Shown here: positions 59,068 to 64,000 of the stretch, in pieces | Position numbering within the stretch: position 1 is the first letter of the stretch | Layout: the number at the start of each line of letters is the position of its first letter | NCBI GenBank assembly: GCA_017550405.1 | Contig: JAFZPH010000023.1 | Location: 1-64,000 of the forward strand | Length of the DNA: 64,000 nucleotides | Direction of reading: 5' to 3' | Source: Bacteroidales bacterium | GTDB taxonomy: Bacteria > Bacteroidota > Bacteroidia > Bacteroidales > P3 | Program-made: the position numbers and the translations under genes | The notes under the pieces: generated by a model | Seen by the model: only the letters and a program-made list of their open reading frames with translations | Databases searched by the model: none | Told to the model about the DNA's origin: nothing

Positions 59068-60873
59068 TTAATCTAACTTCAGCACAGCGAGGAAAGCGCT
59101 CTGCGGCACCTCCACGTTGCCCACCTGGCGCATACGTTTCTTGCCTTCTTTCTGCTTCTCGAGCAGCTTGCGCTTGCGGGTAATGTCGCCGCCGTAGCAC
59201 TTGGCCGTGACGTCTTTGCGCACCTGCCGCACCGTCTCGCGGGCGATAATCTTGCTGCCTATGGCGGCCTGTATGGCCACGTCAAACTGCTGTCGGGGTA
59301 TCAGTTCCTTCAATTTCTCGCACATGCGGCGCCCAATGGGGTAGGCGTTGTCGACATAGGTCAAGGTCGACAGGGCATCTACGGGGTCTCCGTTCAACAA
59401 TATCTCGAGCTTGACGAGTTTCGAGGGCTGGAAACCGTTCAGGTAGTAGTCGAAGGAGGCGTAACCCTTCGAGATGCTCTTCAGCTTGTCGTAGAAATCG
59501 AATACCACTTCGCCCAAGGGGAGGTCGAATGTTATCTCGATGCGGTCGGTGGTGAGGTAGGTCTGGTTCTTGAGTATGCCGCGTTTGTCCATGCACAGCT
59601 TGATGACCGAGCCGATAAAGTCGGCCTTGGTGATAATCTGGGCGTGGATATAAGGCTCGTACACTTCGGCGATGTTGTTCGGCTCGGGCATGCCCGAGGG
59701 GTTGTAGACGTCCTTCTCCTCGCCGTTGGTCAGTTTCACCTTGTACTGCACGTTGGGCACGGTGGTGATGACGTCCATGTTGAACTCGCGTTCCAGCCGT
59801 TCCTGCACAATCTCCATGTGCAGCAGACCGAGGAATCCGCAGCGGAAGCCGAATCCCAAGGCCAGCGAGCTCTCCGGCTCGAACGTCAGCGACGCATCGT
59901 TGAGCTGCAACTTCTCAATCGAAGCCCGCAGTTCCTCGTAGTCGTCAGTATCCACTGGATAGACACCAGCGAAAACCATAGGTTTCACGGCCTCAAATCC
60001 TTCGATGGCCTTGTCGCAGGGACGCTCGACATGTGTGATAGTATCGCCCACACGCACCTCTTTCGAGGTTTTGATACCGCTGATGATATACCCCACGTCA
60101 CCGGCTTTCAGTTCCTTGCGGGGCTCCATATTCAAGCGTAGCACACCAATCTCGTCGGCATGGTAGTCTTTTTCAGTGCTGACGAACATCACATGGTCGT
60201 TGGTGCGGATGGTGCCGTTCATGATGCGGAAATAGCTGATGATACCCCGGAAGGGATTGAAAACGGAGTCGAACACCAGCGCCTGCAACGGAGCATCGGG
60301 GTCGCCCTTGGGAGCCGGGAAGCGGTCAACGATGGCCCGTAGCACTTCGGGCACACCCATACCCGTCTTGGCGCTGCACGACAAAATCTCCTCGCGCTTG
60401 CAGCCCAAGAGGTCGATAATCTCGTCAGCGACTTCCTCGGGCATGGCGCTGTCGAGGTCTATCTTGTTCATCACGGGGATGATTTCCAAGTCATTCTCCA
60501 AGGCGAGATACAGGTTGGAGATGGTCTGTGCCTGGATGCCCTGCGTGGCGTCCACCACAAGCAGGGCTCCCTCACACGCGGCTATCGAACGGCTCACCTC
60601 ATAGCTGAAGTCCACGTGGCCCGGGGTGTCGATAAGGTTCAACACAAAGTCCTTGCCTGCGTTGTCGCCGTCGCCATCGTAGTGGTAATTCATCTGTATG
60701 GCGTGGCTCTTGATGGTGATACCGCGTTCCTTCTCCAAATCCATGTCGTCCAGCACCTGGTCTTGCATGTCACGCTGCGACACCGTGGCGGTATACTCCA
60801 GAAGACGGTCGGCCAGGGTGCTCTTGCCGTGGTCGATGTGAGCTATGATACAAAAGTTGCGTATGTTGTTCAT
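59068..60873 (-). CDS. lepA: Elongation factor 4
   Basis: A 601-residue translational GTPase. G1 [17 protein letters not shown]2 [11 protein letters not shown]3 [11 protein letters not shown] and G4 NKIDLDSA are all present. The LepA-specific C-terminal part contains [20 protein letters not shown]. It acts on stalled ribosomes and can back-translocate. The promoter-type TATATTTGC box lies about 80 bp upstream on the minus strand (forward 60953-60961). Confidence 0.96.
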   Translation of the reverse strand: MNNIRNFCIIAHIDHGKSTLADRLLEYTATVSQRDMQDQVLDDMDLEKERGITIKSHAIQMNYHYDGDGDNAGKDFVLNLIDTPGHVDFSYEVSRSIAACEGALLVVDATQGIQAQTISNLYLALENDLEIIPVMNKIDLDSAMPEEVADEIIDLLGCKREEILSCSAKTGMGVPEVLRAIVDRFPAPKGDPDAPLQALVFDSVFNPFRGIISYFRIMNGTIRTNDHVMFVSTEKDYHADEIGVLRLNMEPRKELKAGDVGYIISGIKTSKEVRVGDTITHVERPCDKAIEGFEAVKPMVFAGVYPVDTDDYEELRASIEKLQLNDASLTFEPESSLALGFGFRCGFLGLLHMEIVQERLEREFNMDVITTVPNVQYKVKLTNGEEKDVYNPSGMPEPNNIAEVYEPYIHAQIITKADFIGSVIKLCMDKRGILKNQTYLTTDRIEITFDLPLGEVVFDFYDKLKSISKGYASFDYYLNGFQPSKLVKLEILLNGDPVDALSTLTYVDNAYPIGRRMCEKLKELIPRQQFDVAIQAAIGSKIIARETVRQVRKDVTAKCYGGDITRKRKLLEKQKEGKKRMRQVGNVEVPQSAFLAVLKLD

Positions 60874-61206
60874 CGTTATCTAAGTGTTCTTATCGGCCCT
60901 ACCAGCCTCCTCGGGCTTACAACCCTCGGCCACAGGCAGGATTAATCAAAAATGCAAATATACGCGTTTTTTTTGACATAAGCGGTTTCCAAGCGTAAAG
61001 AAACTTCTTATGGACTGATTTATAACCGCTGCCGATATCTTCAACGACGGTGTTCCTTCGCTGTCTCTCCATTTATAATACGGTTGTTCAATAGTAAAAT
61101 ACCATTGAACAACCGTTGAACATCAGCGCTGCTACCACCGAAGAATGCATAGCAGGCATAACATGCAGCTCCTTCGGAGCACGTTGCCATGTACCAGCAA
61201 TCAAAG
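60874..61206. other. Gene-free interval with a strong hairpin
   Basis: Between lepA and the lipoprotein gene there is no credible gene. A perfect 12-bp stem (CGGTTGTTCAAT 61081-61092 with 61104-61115, 11-nt loop) may terminate the minus-strand lipoprotein transcript. The lepA -7 box candidate at 60953-60961 is the other visible signal. Confidence 0.6.
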
Positions 61207-61926
61207 CTAGATGATCCAGCCGTTCCAGCCGGTGGTGTCGTAAATATTGAACTGGACATCCAAATGGTGTGTGATGCCCGCCGGGATGTTGTCCAACCCC
61301 ATCTGTCGGAGTTCATACTGGGTACCGTCGGTGTGCAGCTGGAGCTGGTCTTCACCCAGATAGGGCGGGTGGAGGCCATAGCGAGTGCGTGCCTCGACCC
61401 ACTCCCACACATCGCGGGCATGCTCCACGGTACGCTGGACAAAGAGGTCGTGAGTCCGCACATCGCCGCCGTCGACGGTGTTGAGTATGTCCGGTCGCAA
61501 ATACCAATAGAACGAGCCGCCAATATAGTCGTTGGGATGGCGGTCATACATCTCCTGCTCAAACCTTGCCATCAGGTTTTGCATCCACTGCTGCCTCGGC
61601 GAGTAGAGCGAGCATTTTAGGGACAAGAGGGAGTCTTTCCTGAACCAGACATTCAGCAGATAGATGGCGGTGTCGGTCTGGCAAAGGTATGAGACTGTCC
61701 TGCCGGTGCCGTAAGTCGTGTCGCGGAACAGTGTGTAGCCATAGCGGGATATGTATTTCTCCATGTCTTTGTGAAAGCTTGGCGATTCGCGCTGTTGCCA
61801 GAGGGGTACGAGACTGTTGTACCAGTTGGTTGCCATTGGGGAAACATCTTCCTTGGTGCATGATACGGATAACATTACTGCACAGAAGGATGCAGCAAGC
61901 ATAAATCGAGAAAACAGATTCTTCAT
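61207..61926 (-). CDS. Lipoprotein of unknown function
   Basis: 239 residues, lipobox LSVSCTKEDVSP. The rest is rich in Trp/Tyr (TNWYNSLVPLWQQ, GGSFYWYLRPDILN, WEWVEARTRYGL) and ends DVQFNIYDTTGWNGWII. No family recognised. Single gene with gene-free sequence on both sides. Its end at 61207 is followed by the 61081-61115 hairpin. Confidence 0.72.
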   Translation of the reverse strand: MKNLFSRFMLAASFCAVMLSVSCTKEDVSPMATNWYNSLVPLWQQRESPSFHKDMEKYISRYGYTLFRDTTYGTGRTVSYLCQTDTAIYLLNVWFRKDSLLSLKCSLYSPRQQWMQNLMARFEQEMYDRHPNDYIGGSFYWYLRPDILNTVDGGDVRTHDLFVQRTVEHARDVWEWVEARTRYGLHPPYLGEDQLQLHTDGTQYELRQMGLDNIPAGITHHLDVQFNIYDTTGWNGWII

Positions 61927-62281
61927 ATTTCACAAGTTTTAATTGATGATAATGCTCTTTATCATTACAACGCAAAGATGGTTGTTTTCTTACATCACTT
62001 AACAGCTTTTAACACAGATCGGCCATCGGGTTGAATAAGCCTGTAGTATCTTCAGTGTTGTATCATCGTTGTATCAAAGCGACATTTAATAAAAGCAGAT
62101 GTCCGTTCGTTGTCAGTTACCCTGACGGATAACGAGCGGCCAAAGAATGAAAAACGAATGAAGAAAGAAGGACGTTACAGCGAACTCGGTACAGGTCTGC
62201 AGCTGGAAGACTGCCTGATGACCGGTTGGGGTTTTACATGCAGGAGCAGAGCGGGAGGCACTGTTCGACATGTAGCGATAC
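61927..62281. other. Gene-free interval between lipoprotein and eno
   Basis: No gene is supported. AGATCGGCCATCGGGTTGAA at about 62017 and GATGACCGGTTGGGGTTTTA at about 62218 look like degenerate, opposite-facing copies of the inverted-repeat word found at 24448/24616, about 200 bp apart. TTGTATCATCGTTGTATC near 62055 resembles the CGATAC-type words elsewhere. Confidence 0.5.
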
Positions 62282-62319
62282 AAAAAAATACCCCGTGCAG
62301 TTGTCCACACGAGGTATTT
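62282..62319 (-). terminator. Rho-independent terminator of eno
   Basis: On the minus strand AAATACCTCGTG pairs with CACGGGGTATTT (one mismatch or wobble) around a 14-nt loop, followed by a run of Ts. It lies 18 bp after the eno stop codon. Confidence 0.82.
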
Positions 62320-62337
62320 ATGAAGAGACAGTTATTT

Positions 62338-63654
<1,317 letters not shown>

Positions 63655-63718
63655 TTACGTTGTTGACGTATTCGGAGATGCCCACCATGGTGAAATAAAT
63701 GCACAGGACAGACAACCG

Positions 63719-63760
63719 AAAAAAGGAATGCAGAGATGAGCATCACCCCGCATTCCTTTA
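63719..63760 (-). terminator. Rho-independent terminator of the rplQ operon
   Basis: On the minus strand GGAATGC (forward 63756-63750) pairs with GCATTCC (forward 63730-63724) around a loop of about 19 nt, followed by TTTTTTC. It lies 18 bp after the rplQ stop, between ribosomal protein genes and eno. Confidence 0.8.
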
Positions 63761-63778
63761 TGATGAGTACCCGAACAA

Positions 63779-64000
63779 TTATTCGGCCTTGGGAGCCTCT
63801 TCCACTGCGGGAGCTTCAACAGCGGGAGCCTCGGCAGTTTCGGCCTTCTTGGCACGACTGCGGCGAGTGGACTTGGCTTTCTTCTCAGCGATGGGCTTGA
63901 GCATGTTCTCATTGTAGTCGACAAGCTCGATGATGGCCATGGCGGAGTTGTCACCGTGACGGATGCCGGTCTTCAGGATGCGGGTGTAGCCACCGGGACG
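63779..64000 (-). CDS. rplQ: 50S ribosomal protein L17, C-terminal part
   Basis: 73 residues of the 3' end lie in the window; the gene runs off the right edge. [20 protein letters not shown] then [11 protein letters not shown] is the conserved end of L17. A Lys/Ala/Glu-rich tail ([20 protein letters not shown]) with alternating [12 protein letters not shown] follows, a long acidic extension common in Bacteroidota L17. It is the last gene of the large ribosomal protein cluster upstream of eno. Confidence 0.93.
   Translation of the reverse strand, partial: RPGGYTRILKTGIRHGDNSAMAIIELVDYNENMLKPIAEKKAKSTRRSRAKKAETAEAPAVEAPAVEEAPKAE

Noticed and set aside
61041..61562. A 173-codon minus-strand frame inside the lipoprotein region
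   Set aside because: It overlaps the 61207-61926 gene in another frame, and its sequence shows no signal peptide or domain.

Overview
The window reads as chromosome of a Bacteroidota bacterium, most likely an anaerobic gut-type member of the Bacteroidales. The evidence is the promoter style (TAnnTTTG -7 boxes, sometimes with TTTG about 20 bp upstream), GldD, two secreted peptidases with type IX secretion (T9SS) C-terminal domains, a GH97 enzyme, an OmpA/TPR/PD40 outer-membrane protein, DUF2723, DUF4595, NamZ-type hydrolases, IorAB and the rplQ-eno order. Most of the window is ordinary core chromosome with tightly packed, often ATGA-overlapping operons. I see no transposase, integrase, phage gene, rRNA or CRISPR array. 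The single tRNA is tRNA-His(GTG).

Layout. 0-5.6 kb (minus strand): iorA-iorB with a DUF4160/DUF2442 pair behind them, then a small methyltransferase-like protein, gldD and an alpha/beta hydrolase. 5.6-11.3 kb (plus): lptE, a DUF2723 membrane protein, an Ntn-type amidase, a lipoprotein, tRNA-His (minus) and a TrmH/SpoU methyltransferase. 11.3-17.3 kb (minus): galactokinase, a GH97-GH33 fusion and a T9SS subtilase, which look like one unit for taking apart host glycoproteins. 17.4-20 kb (plus): a HAD phosphatase and queC-queD-queE behind a structured leader. 20-23.3 kb (minus): a 1,075-residue fused iron-sulfur/flavin oxidoreductase. 23.4-27.2 kb: a lipid kinase whose 3' end is repeated 2.6 kb away, bracketing a fimbrillin-like lipoprotein, a 51-residue peptide gene and an inverted-repeat element.

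27.2-31.9 kb (minus): rbfA and a LolC/E-like permease, an M1 peptidase and an outer-membrane protein. 32-41.7 kb (plus): an SPFH protein with a small membrane protein and a ribbon-helix-helix protein, a DUF4412-thioredoxin fusion, several small membrane proteins, an acyltransferase, an ABC-2 exporter, a CPBP protease and a SprT-like protein. 41.7-50.9 kb (mostly minus): miaA without a visible normal start codon, the OmpA-family protein, namZ, dut, clpP, trmD and an M23/LysM peptidase. 51-57.4 kb (minus): an RND efflux operon. 57.4-59 kb (minus): a visibly AT-richer two-gene cassette of an AAA ATPase and a small partner, the best candidate here for an accessory or defence-like system. 59-64 kb (minus): lepA, a lipoprotein, eno and the 3' end of rplQ.

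A recurring theme is that spacers between genes are built from short-period tandem repeats. A 9-bp family occurs four times, and in one place it has become the C-terminus of a protein. Other spacers use 11-bp, about 8-bp and GTTAACACATT-type units, several of them arranged as inverted arms.
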